DNA from: Tubiluchus corallicola
Lineage: Eukaryota; Priapulida; Priapulimorpha; Priapulimorphida; Tubiluchidae
Length of the DNA stretch: 62,000 nt
Direction: 5' to 3'
NCBI GenBank assembly: GCA_030141605.1
Contig: JAQGDQ010002370.1
Span: 27,167-89,166, forward strand
The translations under genes and the position numbers were made by a program. Shown piece after piece: positions 52,201 through 62,000 of this stretch. Position 1 is the first letter of the stretch. The number at the start of each line of letters is the position of its first letter. A model generated the notes under the pieces. That model was not told the origin of the DNA. It worked only from the letters and a program-made list of their open reading frames with translations, and ran no database searches.

Positions 52201-53399
52201 TAGAGGTATATTCAGGCTTAGAGACATTATGCTTCAGTCATCTACAGCTTATAGCTAAACTCGCACGTGCATTTGTGCAGTCAAATACTTGTTTATTGCA
52301 CCAGAATGTGTAGCTATGGTACCTTTTTGCAAGCAGTTGAAAGACTAATAAATGCATTTCGCTCTTAAAAAAATTGACCATTTCTGTAAAGGTGCCCACT
52401 ATAACAATGTACAGGGGCACTCAAAACGTTTGACAGAAACACGCATAAAATTAAAATGAATAAAAAGCATGGATGGCCAGTAACAGGATGGCTGCAAATT
52501 AAGAAAGACTTCAAAATTAAAACAGTACAAACTTTTTCTAGTAATGCATTCACTCCAAACTTCTGTTTGGACTTTTTGGTTGTTTTCTTGTGTTGTCTTG
52601 CATTGCTTTCTTCATCAGGCCTCTGTGAACCTATGTAGCATACAAAATGACATTAGATGACCAGGTTCGTGGTTGAGTGGACAGGCATTTGCCATTTATG
52701 AAAGTAATGTGTGTTGATATTAGCTTGGTTTGGGTTTGTCACTCAGAATTTACAGGATATCTTTGACAGCGAGCTAGGCTCTAGTTATGCCATAAACACA
52801 TTGTTGAGTAGATTCACTTTTTGAATCCTGGATTTCAGCTTACAGTGTGCCAAAGCACATGAAAAACCATATACATTTAAGCCATATTCATAAAGAATGT
52901 AGTGTAGTGTAGTGTAGTGCACTGCAGTTTATCGTAGAATAGCATAGTGAGGTGTAGCGTAGTCACTGTAGAGTAGTGTAGTGCAGTTAAATGCAGTATA
53001 CTGTATTGAAATGCAATGTAATGAAGGGAGACGATGTGTCGGGGTATGTTACAATGCAGTACTGACTAGATCATCAATCAAGACAAACTGCATTTTCCCA
53101 CAAATACTTTTTTATACTTGGATTGTATTGGAAATGGTTGACAAATCAAATAAAAATGACTAATGACTTAGACTAGCTGATGACAGATGACTAAATGATT
53201 AACTTTCCATGCCTAAAGGCTGTTACAGCTCTTAAATCTTCTCTTTTTTTAATGAGTTTACAGTCATATCAGAAGTTTTTCGTTTAAACCATAATCATGC
53301 TGCACTAAAGAAACTGAATGAATTACTGTAATTATACCCACCTTTTCTGTGCAGTCTTTTTGGCTTCCTTGCTTTTGCTTTCATACCATGTTTCCCCAT
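46243..53399 (-). CDS. TPR protein, probable Acl4-type assembly chaperone of ribosomal protein L4
   Basis: Acl4 proteins are TPR chaperones that hold newly made RPL4 for 60S assembly; the role here is by family resemblance. Exons in transcript order: 53342-53405 (ATG at 53397-53399, opening MGKHGMKAKARKPKR), 51673-51819, 50926-51078, 50143-50252, 49565-49688, 48837-48941, 46604-46672, 46437-46490 and 46243-46329. Exons two to nine join in one frame of about 283 residues with GT-AG borders. Landmarks: AQKFCHRALEIEPDN (TPR), LNRAVSLSPDEGHTKFLCLG, EAVKCYQKAIDIM, ISSAYCSVAEIYMTDC, FEENAEHLC, GLSLWLPN, QLLIELEEYD, DEDDEIAI and VWYLLGWLNYLKG. The ATG frame of the first exon ends in phase 1 but the next exon needs phase 0, so a small exon is missing or another donor is used. 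The terminal exon, left of 46243, was not identified. Assignment to Acl4 is likely, to a TPR protein certain. Confidence 0.85.
46673..48836. other. Long intron of the TPR gene
   Basis: Contains plus-strand frames of 124 codons (47725-48099) and 79 codons (48044-48283) with no recognisable family. A hairpin ATTAGTGG...CCACTAAT lies at about 47342-47367, next to a GC-rich patch that resembles a hAT terminus on the minus strand (about 47370-47411), plus the hAT-like end at 48620-48784. Confidence 0.4.
48620..48784 (-). mobile_element. hAT-like transposon end rich in GACTTG motifs
   Basis: On the minus strand from 48784 it starts CAGTGATGTAGTCAAGTC and continues with many dispersed 'caagtc' motifs, as seen at termini of some hAT elements. 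The opposite terminus was not found. It is intronic in the TPR gene. Confidence 0.5.
52665..52800 (+). mobile_element. Probable tRNA-related SINE, intronic
   Basis: 'gtggttgagtggacaggc' fits a Pol III A box (TGGTTGAGTGG at about 52671), and 'ggtttgggttt' about 55 bp later is a weak B box. The 3' core TTGACAGCGAGCTAGG at 52763 is shared with the copy at 16.88 kb. It is in the first intron of the TPR gene. Confidence 0.5.
52898..53035. repeat. Degenerate TGTAG pentanucleotide repeat
   Basis: Starts as clean agtgtagtgtagtgtagtg and decays over about 130 bp through variants of the TGTAG/GTAGT unit. Confidence 0.8.
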
Positions 53400-53405
53400 G
53401 ATTTT

Positions 53406-54655
53406 CTGAAACAAACAAAAAGTGACAGTATTCCCAAACTAACAAAATAAAATTCTTGCAAAGAACGCAAACAAAATTCATAAATGTGCACATAGTGCAA
53501 GTATAAACATAATAACTAAAATAATATGAACATAATTTTTAACAATTAAGTACAATATTTTTGATATTCTGCATAATACAAACAATTATTAAAGTTCATC
53601 AGGCTTCATACAATAACTCTGATATGGTGCATCCCCATAACAATGAATTTTGTTAGTGGCAAAAAATATTAAAGTAGGCAACAAGCCTTCACTTAAGTAA
53701 ACTTAATATTTTGCAGCTGTCTTGGAAAAAGTAACCACAAAAAGCATGTGTTTTTCCTAATTTCTTACAATTGCCTAAGTGTCCAATTGTGTCTCCAACA
53801 TACCCTCAAATTTAAAAAAAGTGCTAAGGAAGCTTGCAGTGCTCCCCAGGTTCTTAGCCACTATCTTCTAGTATCTCCTGGAATATGACTTTCAAATTTG
53901 ACAAGTGGTCACATGCCATTTTAAAATTCTACATTTCCAAGAAAGATTAATGAGACTTCAAATTTAATAAAGCAATAAAAAAATAAACAAGCTTTTCCTA
54001 AGTTACATAGTTTGGAACTGAGTAAGAAAACTAATATATGTCAAAATTTTGCAAATACTGATAATTATCTTTAAAAAGTTAGGGTTATCTGCCTACAGGT
54101 TAATGACAGCTCCCTATTTGCTGCTGACAGTGCAGAAACATAAGCTATCAATTGAATGTGAACATACAGATCCGCAAAAGTCGCTATGATTATTTAACAG
54201 CTAGCTAGTATATTTAAGACAAATATTTAAACAAATAATATGTAATGGCAATGGCTTTTAAATATCTATAAAGCTATAGATTTTTTTACTGTAACATGTG
54301 ATGAAATTCATCACATGTACTGCATCTTTACAAACATTCATATCTCAGTGGCAAAATACCAAGTATGCTACTACATTCAGACCATGCAAGTCTCGAGTAC
54401 AAGGTGTCCACAACCTATGCAGTTTTGATCTAAACATTTTGTTTGTTACTTGTCGGGCATTATATAAAAATGTAGATGCTTGTCCATTAACATGCACTGC
54501 ACTTTTTATTAAATGCGCATTTTGCACTTTCCATTCTGTCTTAGAAATACAAAACCTATAATAGTACATTTTTACGACTCTGCAGGCCTTAGTTGCAAAC
54601 CTGGGGTGCACCAAATCATTTCCAGCAATGCCCACACCTCCTAGGCCCAGCCCTG
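53406..54655. other. Upstream of the TPR gene, nothing recognised
   Basis: The first coding exon of the TPR gene begins with an acceptor, so a 5' untranslated exon and promoter should lie here or beyond. I cannot point to them. Overlapping small frames on both strands at 54298-54701 have no recognisable family. Confidence 0.35.
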
Positions 54656-54731
54656 TATACATCATATTTATAATTAATTTTAATGATAATGCATACATCA
54701 TATTTATAATTAATTTTAATGATAATGCATA
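54656..54731. repeat. Two-copy 36-bp direct repeat
   Basis: The block 'catcatatttataattaatt' is repeated with period 36 bp, ending at the left boundary of the TIR element. Confidence 0.9.
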
Positions 54732-54732
54732 C

Positions 54733-55487
54733 TGTGGGGCATGGAGTACACCACTAGCCGAAGTAGGACACTTCCGATAAATGTGCTAAATTTGCGGAAA
54801 AACAGGGCAGCCAAGTAGGGCACTGGCATTTCTGTCGGGAATCGAGAATTATGACATAATAAAACACAAAACTAAATTTGTTTTAGAAAAAAGTGACTTT
54901 ATAGAAAATAGTGACTATATGGATAATCCTTGACAATTACAAATGTATTTTTTTACAATAATATCATCATTATTATTAGCTCATCATAACATTAAACTAA
55001 GTATTTAATGCTTTAAAGAGAGAAACTATGCACACAGTTATTACAACAATAATTATTGCAAGTTTAAAAATGAAACTTTTATTTAGTAGTGAAGTAGTAA
55101 TAAAAAAATTACTTGTCCTAGAGGTAGTGAAGTACTTGGATCACCTGTCTGTGAAGCAGGACAAAATAAAAAATGATATACCTTAAGCAAATGTTGGAAT
55201 CGGCTAAGAAGTGGGCTTATTTCACTTCAAAAAGATTAATATCAAAGCGAAATTCAATACTGGCCGACCTACTAGCTCAGAACGAGATTATTTTATTTTG
55301 TCCGATGTATAATAAATTATTCAACTTGTATTAACGTTTTCAATTATTATTATTAAATAAATAAATACAACGGACGCTGCCGGTACGGTTAACGACTCAA
55401 TTCGCGACCTGTCTCTATTGTCCTACTTGGGCAGCCCATGTACACCAATTTTCCTACTTCGGTTAGTGTCCTACTCCGCTCCCAACA
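54733..55487. mobile_element. TIR DNA element, copy 1 (755 bp), TSD CATAC
   Basis: Left end TGTGGGGCATGGAGTA and right end (reverse complement) TGTTGGGAGCGGAGTA; both continue with 'cactaNccgaagtagga'. The ends are flanked by CATAC at 54728-54732 and 55488-55492. Extra copies of the 'tcctactt' motif lie subterminally on both sides, as transposase-binding repeats often do. No transposase frame. TGT ends with a 5-bp duplication recall Ginger2/TDD-type elements, but other superfamilies cannot be excluded. Confidence 0.85.
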
Positions 55488-55954
55488 CATACAATTTAAA
55501 AAAATATTATCACATTTAAGACTTTATCCATAATCCAGAGACGGATATTAGAACTGAGAAAGTATATAGTGGCACCATCGCAGATAGAGGGAGGTCATGC
55601 AATTTAAAAAAAAATATTTTCACATATTGTTTATGTATCGAAAATATTTGACAGTTTCGCTCTCCGTAGTCATTGGACAGGCAATCGCCAAACGAAATCT
55701 CGTACCCCTGAAAAAAACAACCAAACACTAGCTTACCAGTTAGTCCAACAAGCACTAGAAATACAATATCAGGGCTAATCGGTCCCTTTTCGCCATTAAA
55801 TCTGAAACCATGTGCTCACTGAAGTTTAGCAATGGCAACGATCTTCGGTGTAGTATATAGTCAAACCAAACCGATTAGGGCAACGTATCGCGTTAATTAT
55901 GGAGTTGCCCATGCAGAGCGCGGAGTACGCCACTAGTAGGCCAAATAGCGCTAA

Positions 55955-57742
55955 TTCAATTCAATTTAATCTGGTTTTATTTGCACAAATACATACAATG
56001 TACATTGGCAAAAGCAATACACGTTAAATACTACATAAACCGAAGAAATCATAATAGGCTGTGTGTAAAGTTTTTTTCATAGACAAATGTTAGGATACGG
56101 CATACTGATACTAAAGTCACAGTTATATAAAAATTGTATAATTTAGCAATGAAAAAAGAAAAATGACTTAAAAATAGTAGGTATTTGTACCAGCTTTTTA
56201 AATGAAAGATTATAAAAAATAACATAGAGTTGAAAATAATTTGGTTAGAGTCTGCTGCCAAACTGCTGATTTCTTCTTCCCTAGGAACTGGAGTTGTTGC
56301 CAAAAGTTTCTTGCATTGATGTTATAGATGTATCGACTGTAACCAGAAAACCTATGAAAAACAAAGAAACTGTACTAAGAGCGAAGCCTACAAAAAACAA
56401 ACAAAACATTATTAAAAACAATTAGCAGCTATACATTATGCAATACAAAATTATAACTAGATATTAAAAAGTCTCAACTCTTGAGTAGTTGAGTTTCCAT
56501 TGAGAAGGTTCAACAAGGTGTAGCCAGTGTTAGCTTTTTGTTTTTCTTATTTAGAAGTTTTTAAATATATATTCTCCAAAAGGAATTATATCCTTTTGAA
56601 CATTGCTGTTAAACAGCCACATCTAGAGAAAAATTTAGACTGTGAAGTTTAATTTCATAATTTGTTTTATTTTCAAGAAAAAGTGAGCAGTCATAAATAA
56701 AGTGTATTTCATCTTCTATTTCATGTTTTTTAGGTCAGGAGGTTGTGCAATAATTGCATATTCGTTCTTGTTCAGGTGTTTTGGTATAACAAGCATGTTC
56801 GATTTCTAAATCATGATCACTCACTCAGAGTTTAGTGATAGCTTGTCTATGATTGTTGTCCCTAATAGTGTTTAGGTAAGGCTCCATTTTGTATTTTAAC
56901 CCCCTGTAAAATCTGAGCTTGTTACTGCCTCCCTTTTTCCTATCACCATTATGAATTTCGCTAAAAAATATATTTTCATATCCCGTTTTTAGAATTTTGT
57001 TCAGGTTTTTTTGACATTCTGTGCTATTGTCATTGATTCATTCTCATATTCTGATGCATAGCTTGGGTTAGGTTGCCATGTGGGCGACAATAGAGCTGTA
57101 TGATTCAGAGACGGGAAGATGGTGTTAAATATAGCCTTTCTAGGTTTGTGGGCAGCAGTCAAGCCAAATTTGTATGATCTTTTTGCTGCTGCGATGAGGA
57201 GAGGATATAAAGCCAGTTCAGCCTTGTAGGCAATATTACATGCTGTTGTCTTTACTCCTATTACCCATTTTGTGAACTTTATTTTGGACATTGTCGAATG
57301 GGAATTGATTCCATATTTGTAGAAGTTTCTCAGTGTCATTGCTGTTAATTTTATTTAGTTTTTCTACGTAAGCATTTGTCAAAATTTCGCAACCGTATAT
57401 TGCAAAAGGGACTATTAATGTCTTAAATAAGAAAATTAGTAAACTCAATGGGAAATTACTATTAAATATTAGAGCTTTTACTTTAAAAAGAGTTCCAATG
57501 CTGTGGTTTCTCACTGTTTCTACATGTTTGTTGTGTATTCCTGTATTGGTGAGATATTTAATATGTTTTTCATTCTTTAGTGTTTCTGCTTTCATCTGGA
57601 AGGTGGTATATAATGGCAGCCTTTTTCCAAATGCCACTATTTTCGCTTTTTTGTAGTTGATTTTTAGGTGGTTTTGTGTGGCATACTGTGAAAGTTCATC
57701 AATACATTTTTGGAGGCCCTCTCTAGATCTGTTAGAGCACAT
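55955..57742 (-). mobile_element. 5'-truncated LINE (1,788 bp) with 7-bp TSD
   Basis: Minus-strand translation starts at about 57740 with the part after the reverse-transcriptase core: LKINYKKAKIVAFGKR, then LIVPFAIYGCEI. A frameshift near 57300 leads into GVKTTACNIAYKAELALYPL. Further on come VSDHDLEIE, a Cys/His segment ERICNYC...DEIHFIYDC (56720-56800), then a stop and a 3' UTR ending in an A/T-rich tail at 55955. In-frame stops show it is dead. GCGCTAA at 55948-55954 and 57743-57749 is the target duplication inside TIR copy 2. The catalytic RT and endonuclease portions are missing through 5' truncation, the usual LINE insertion outcome. Confidence 0.9.
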
Positions 57743-57802
57743 GCGCTAAATTTGTGGAAAACTAGTGTCGTGCATGGGCATCCCATGTAGAGCACTAGCA
57801 AT

Positions 57803-57965
57803 TTCTTTCACTCTTTTGACTTTAGCAACCGAGTAGTAAACAGTTGGAATGGTCTAAGCAGCAAAACTATAGCATCTAAATCAATAAATGAATTCAAACA
57901 AAATATGAGTGGAATCAGAAAAAAATTCTTGTACCATACAACACTAATACCAGTAGAGAACAGGC
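57803..57965 (+). mobile_element. Fragment of a CR1/L2/jockey-like LINE C-terminus
   Basis: The plus-strand frame FDFSNRVVNSWNGLS...SINEFKQNM (57815-57910) matches the conserved end of many LINE reverse-transcriptase proteins (RVVNxWNxLP...SxNxFK). It is embedded in the middle of TIR copy 2 and absent from copy 1. Confidence 0.75.
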
Positions 57966-58808
57966 ATTACAGATGATCCATGAATCTACTTCTAGCCTTA
58001 ACATTGGATATGGATATGTCAACAAGTATTTTGTCAAATTTTTAAAGACTCTGTGAAAGTTTCTTCATTTTATTAAAAATTGGGCTTGTTGAGTTAGTTT
58101 CCGTCAGTTTGGCATCATACAGTGGATATACACTTGATCGTCTTCACCAAATCGGCAAGCAGCCTGACATCAATTAAAAGTGCCAGTTTGCAACATCAAA
58201 AACATATATATTGTTCACGTAGTGAGACAAAATAAAAAATGTTGGAATCGCCTAAAAACGGGCTTATTTTCACTTCAAAAAGATTAATCCCAAAGACAAA
58301 TTTAATATTGCTCGTTAGACTAGCTCAGAATAAGATTCTTTTATTTCAGCAGATGTATAATGAATTGTATGATGTGTTGACATTTTCAATTATTATTATT
58401 AAATAAACAAGGACAACGGACGTTGCCACTATGGTTTAAGGACTCAATAAGTGACTGTCTCTAGTGTTCTACTTGTGCAGCCACATACGACGCATGCTAA
58501 TTAGGCTAGCCCTACGTAGATGTACGGCAACTGTCCTACTTTGGCTTGTATCCTACTCCACTCCCGACAGCCTGTAACATGTCAATTAAAGTTAGTTAAA
58601 GACATGTTTGCTACTTAACTAATGAATTTGTGATTATTTATGTGAGCAGATGTTCTCTTATTATTTCAATTTATTTAATGAATGAAAAAGTTGGTAGACA
58701 TAGACATTTTTATTTATCTCCTCATTTACACCTGTATACAAATTGATAGTATTATTTTTTTAGTTATTGATTAAAAAGGATAAATTAAGCATAAAGGAAA
58801 GAGTTAAG

Positions 58809-58818
58809 GGGGGGGGGG
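58809..58818. repeat. Short G homopolymer
   Basis: A run of about ten G in AT-rich DNA between the transposon cluster and the SWEET gene. Confidence 0.8.
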
Positions 58819-58880
58819 TGCAGGAGAAAGGGTAGCGAAAGACCAATTGGGTAGCTTTGTAAAAGTGGGTAAATTATAAA

Positions 58881-58933
58881 TTTCAATTCATTTCAGTTTT
58901 ATTTGCGAAAATACATGCAATGTACATTGGCAT
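58881..58933 (-). mobile_element. LINE 3'-end remnant
   Basis: Matches the 3' end of the minus-strand LINE at 55957-56010, sharing 'gttttatttgc-aaatacat-caatgtacattggc' on the plus strand. It is a very short, strongly 5'-truncated copy of the same family. Confidence 0.75.
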
Positions 58934-59494
58934 ATATGAGTGTATACTAGAATGGATTCAACAACAAATGACAGAGTCGTATTTTTGAATTGCCAATTTG
59001 AATTCTAGATGGCAGCAATAACATCATTTTAGAGAAAAGCCTAAGCCTGCAATAATTCACAACGGATCATCATGAAACTTTATAGGAATATATTGGAATG
59101 AAACCTGTACAGACTAACAGAGTTCGATTTGCCTTCATTTCAAAAGGGCGGCGTTCACGTCATTTTTTTTTCTATCCACGAACTTGAGTTCAGCAAGACC
59201 TCGAGTTATAGTTTGAATCGAATTTGCTTGCTTCATAACACTGAACCTGTTTGCCTGACAAATTGAACCTTTGGACAAACATCATTTGTTTTGGCATTTA
59301 CGAGGAAGGTAATCAGTGTTTTAGCTGATTTACCTATATTTGAAGTAACTCGTTTTCGTTTTTGTGCATTTGTTTATCTATCTAGGAAATAACACTTCTG
59401 CTAGCTGTCTCCTTTTCTAATATACAGTTGTTTTTGCATTTTCAGGTAATCAATGTAGAACTGAATATATTTGTCAGTCACAGGACTAGGAGAA
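58934..59494. other. 5' flank of the SWEET gene
   Basis: No other gene seen. 'gcattttcag' at about 59436-59446 is a possible acceptor for an exon carrying the SWEET start codon, which would put the promoter further upstream. Confidence 0.4.
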
Positions 59495-61672
59495 ATGACT
59501 CTCACACTGACAGACTCAGTTGGTTTTCTGGCAACTATAACGACTGTTTGTCTAGCTCTGACTGGAATGTAAGCTACTAGATAAAAGAAAATTTACGAGA
59601 GTATTATATGAGGTAGATTTCGCAATGCTTTGTAGCTGATTAAATGTTATTGCTGTTAGCTAACAAAGCAGTCAACCAAACCTTTATTTTTGCTTTTAGA
59701 CCAACTTGTAAAAAGATCTGGAGAATTGGATCTACTGGTGATATATCTCCTCTTCCATTCATTACGGCTACTTCAAGGTAAAATATGTTAAGTTTAGTAT
59801 TTTCATTTTGAGTCAGCGAATGATGTATGCAGTGTTAGTTACTGTGTTGTACCAGTTTTTCCAGTTATGATATAAAGGCTCAGCCTCATTATTTTTTTCA
59901 GGTAAGTTCAAGGAATATGTTCTGAAACAATACTTTTGATCAATTTGGTAAAATAATTAAATCATTCAGTAAGTAATTAGATGATCTTACTGTGCATTAA
60001 CCGTTTTTCCAAGCAAGCCACGCAATTTTCTGATTGTGTAACTGTTGAGGGCTGGTGCAATCGCAATAAGCTGCCAATCTGTTTAGTACCTATTCTGTGT
60101 GGACTGGCCTACCTGGATGCTCGATTTTTCCATGTAGATCTTCTTACTGAACAAAGTACTGTATATCAGTAAACTGTGCTGAAAATTCAGCACATTTTGG
60201 TAAGAAAGGCCAACTTCCTACGATATTTGATTATAGAGTTAGGCGAAGTTAAATGGCAATGTTGCACAGCACACAGACTGTTAGAGACACAGCTATGCAG
60301 TCGAAAGCACATTGTATCATTTTGTATAGCGCTATTGAGTTGGTAATTAATGAATGGTAGCAAAATGTAATTTCAGAGTAATAGTTGTAGGTAATTTCTT
60401 CTTAAAATAGTAAAAATGATAAATTTTCCTCTTTAAGAGTTATTTTAAACAGAAAACTTTCACTTTTAGTTTGCATAAATGCTTTTTGATAGTTAACTTC
60501 TTGGCAAAGAAATCACTATTTGCTTTTTTATATTCATGTCTCAGCAAAAGTACTGAAAAGCAGAAAAAAGTGCATGCTAAATCTATGTAAATTGGCTTTT
60601 AAAGCCTTGTTTGTAAAGTGGTATTTTTGCAACGTGTCGTAAGTCAGAGACGACAAAAATTTATTGCTTCATTTCACAGAATTAACGAGAAAGTAAAGCA
60701 TTATGCTATTAATAATATTGTTGTCCTTATTTATCAACCTATACATGAACCTATATGCATACTAACATCTGCTGTCACAATATTGGGTGGGTAATAAGGC
60801 ACAAAAATAGGCAGTACTTTTCATTAACTACTTCATTTCATTCTGGAACTAAACTTGCACTGGCTCTCATAACTATACTAGCATTATTCAAGGTTTTATG
60901 ATTTCATTAACTGAAGGCCTACTGTCATAATTTAATAAAACTGACACATTCCTGCAAAGAGCCCAGCAGCAATTTAAGTTGGCCTACTGTAGCGAAATTT
61001 ATACATCTGCAAATTTTCGCATCTGTTACAGTGCAAACATAATAAACTAAAACAAACTAAACAAGACTAAACTAAACTAAGTAAACTTTTCATTTGTAAA
61101 CAGCTGTATATTAGGTTTGCTAATTAGGTGTACACTGTAAACTAAATTATTTCCTTTAGTAAACGCCGTGTAAATATTTAGCAACCTTAATAATTTTAAG
61201 CAAAAGTTCAAGTTATCTTATTTATTTTATTAACTAGGGTAGTTGTGCGCACAGAAACATTGGGATCTTAACAAATAGACAATTTTTATATGTTTTTACT
61301 TTAAATCTCTCAGAATAAATGCATCCAATATGGCGTAAATCAAATATTCAGTTACAAGCATAAACAAAACAAATGGTGTCATTACCTGAAAACCTTTTTC
61401 AAAAAACACTGGTAATATAGAGTAAGTGGGAAAAAAATCATATATAATGCTTTCTTTTCTTTCTCTCACATAAATACACATGTACAAACAATGTGGCTCC
61501 GTCTCCATAAATATATGTATATAACGTGATGTATTTTTTCTTTTTCAGTGCTGTGTTATGGCTCAAGTATGGAATTATGAAAGAAGATTGGACTATCATT
61601 TTAGTGAATCTGATTGGTACCATTCTGCAAGGATGTTACACTATATTTTACTACTACATGTGTCCTGCTAAA
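59495..61672 (+). CDS. SLC50A1: SWEET (SLC50) sugar transporter, N-terminal part
   Basis: Facilitative sugar uniporter of the plasma or internal membranes. Coding exons: 59495-59568, 59700-59777 and 61549-61672, GT-AG introns in phases 2, 2 and 0, giving 92 residues. The gene continues beyond the window. The protein opens MTLTLTDSVGFLATITT (helix 1); the first MtN3/saliva repeat follows with IPTCKKIWRIGSTGDISPLP (the family's P..SPLPF loop), helix 2 (PFITATSSAVLWLKYGIMKED) and helix 3 (ILVNLIGTILQGCYTIFYYY). The 92 residues are the first three-helix bundle; animal SWEET1 is about 220 residues. The animal SLC50A1 family is clear; exact orthology assumes a single family member. Intron 2 holds no other recognised gene. 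Confidence 0.94.
61041..61085 (+). repeat. Imperfect TAAAC repeat, probable LINE tail remnant
   Basis: 'aataaactaaaacaaactaaac...actaaactaaactaa' resembles the TAAAC units that start and end the array at 20981-21205. It lies in SWEET intron 2. Confidence 0.6.
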
Positions 61673-62000
61673 GTAAGTCAGTTACATTAATTTAGAATGT
61701 TTAAATTTGTGATGCTTACAATTAATAATGACATTTTGTAAGCAGACAAGTGTTTGCTCTTGCACATGATCAAAAAACAAGAAAACAGAGGAAAGGATAG
61801 ATGTGCAAATTCTCAATTCAGGACACTAACGCATTGCAGGAAAATGCTGTGTTTTAAAAGTAAATTGTCTTAATGCGAAATACCTTAAAATACTCCAGAG
61901 GTATATTCCAGTATTGAAAGTTTATAGAACAACAAATCGAAATTAACAATCAATAATAATATTAGTATAGATGATGAAGTCATGTTGGACTTACCTCAGA

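Larger units (their letters stand above)
55912..58569. mobile_element. TIR DNA element, copy 2, split by a LINE
   Basis: The left end (TGCAGAGCGCGGAGTACG at 55912) and right end (reverse complement TGTCGGGAGTGGAGTAGG, ending 58569) match copy 1. Sequence 57743-57805 continues the left-end homology (gcgctaaatttgtgg), and 58220-58569 matches the right half of copy 1. Without the LINE it is about 870 bp. Its middle differs from copy 1 and contains a plus-strand LINE fragment. The flanks GCCCA / GCCTG are at best a decayed 5-bp duplication. Confidence 0.82.

Noticed and set aside
54298-54701. Overlapping frames on both strands
   Set aside because: They overlap each other and one runs through a simple direct repeat; no similarity recognised.

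Overview
The window is nuclear DNA of an animal, most likely an invertebrate. It is AT-rich, protein-coding exons are interrupted by GT-AG introns with consistent phases, and it contains decayed LINEs, hAT-type MITEs, minisatellites and microsatellites. The five genes recognised are conserved animal or eukaryotic housekeeping or membrane genes. There is no bacterial operon structure, CRISPR array or phage. I cannot fix the phylum from the sequence.

Layout: (1) 1-1155, plus strand, intron-less L-threonine 3-dehydrogenase (TDH). (2) 2-5 kb, intergenic, with a 6 x 102-bp tandem array and a 368-bp hAT MITE with perfect 8-bp target duplications. (3) 5413-9709, minus strand, the last five recognisable exons of a CDK5RAP1-type tRNA methylthiotransferase. 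Its introns hold a 34 x 34-bp minisatellite, a second hAT MITE and a 44-bp minisatellite. The N-terminal half of this gene was not found. (4) 9.7-41.9 kb, about 32 kb without a convincing gene. It holds degenerate tandem repeats, an 824-bp inverted-repeat structure abutting a 441-bp direct duplication, a long decayed LINE (18.4-20.98 kb) and a layered pentanucleotide array at its 3' end. (5) 41948-44542, plus strand, a single-exon leucine-rich-repeat transmembrane receptor with a PDZ-ligand-like C-terminus. (6) 46243-53399, minus strand, a TPR protein resembling the ribosomal-protein-L4 assembly chaperone Acl4, in at least nine exons. (7) 54.7-58.9 kb, a transposon cluster: two copies of a TIR element (TGT...ACA ends), one split by a LINE that left a 7-bp duplication. 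(8) 59495-61672, plus strand, the first three coding exons of a SWEET (SLC50) sugar transporter that continues past the right edge.

TDH and CDK5RAP1 are convergent, as are the LRR receptor and the TPR gene; the TPR and SWEET genes are divergent across the transposon cluster. I see no functional linkage among the five genes. The most notable structures are transposon biology and repeat architecture: the nested LINE with a pre-insertion site visible in the sister copy, the concentric pentanucleotide array on a LINE tail, and the indel-free 34-bp array. I found no evidence of a wholly new system.
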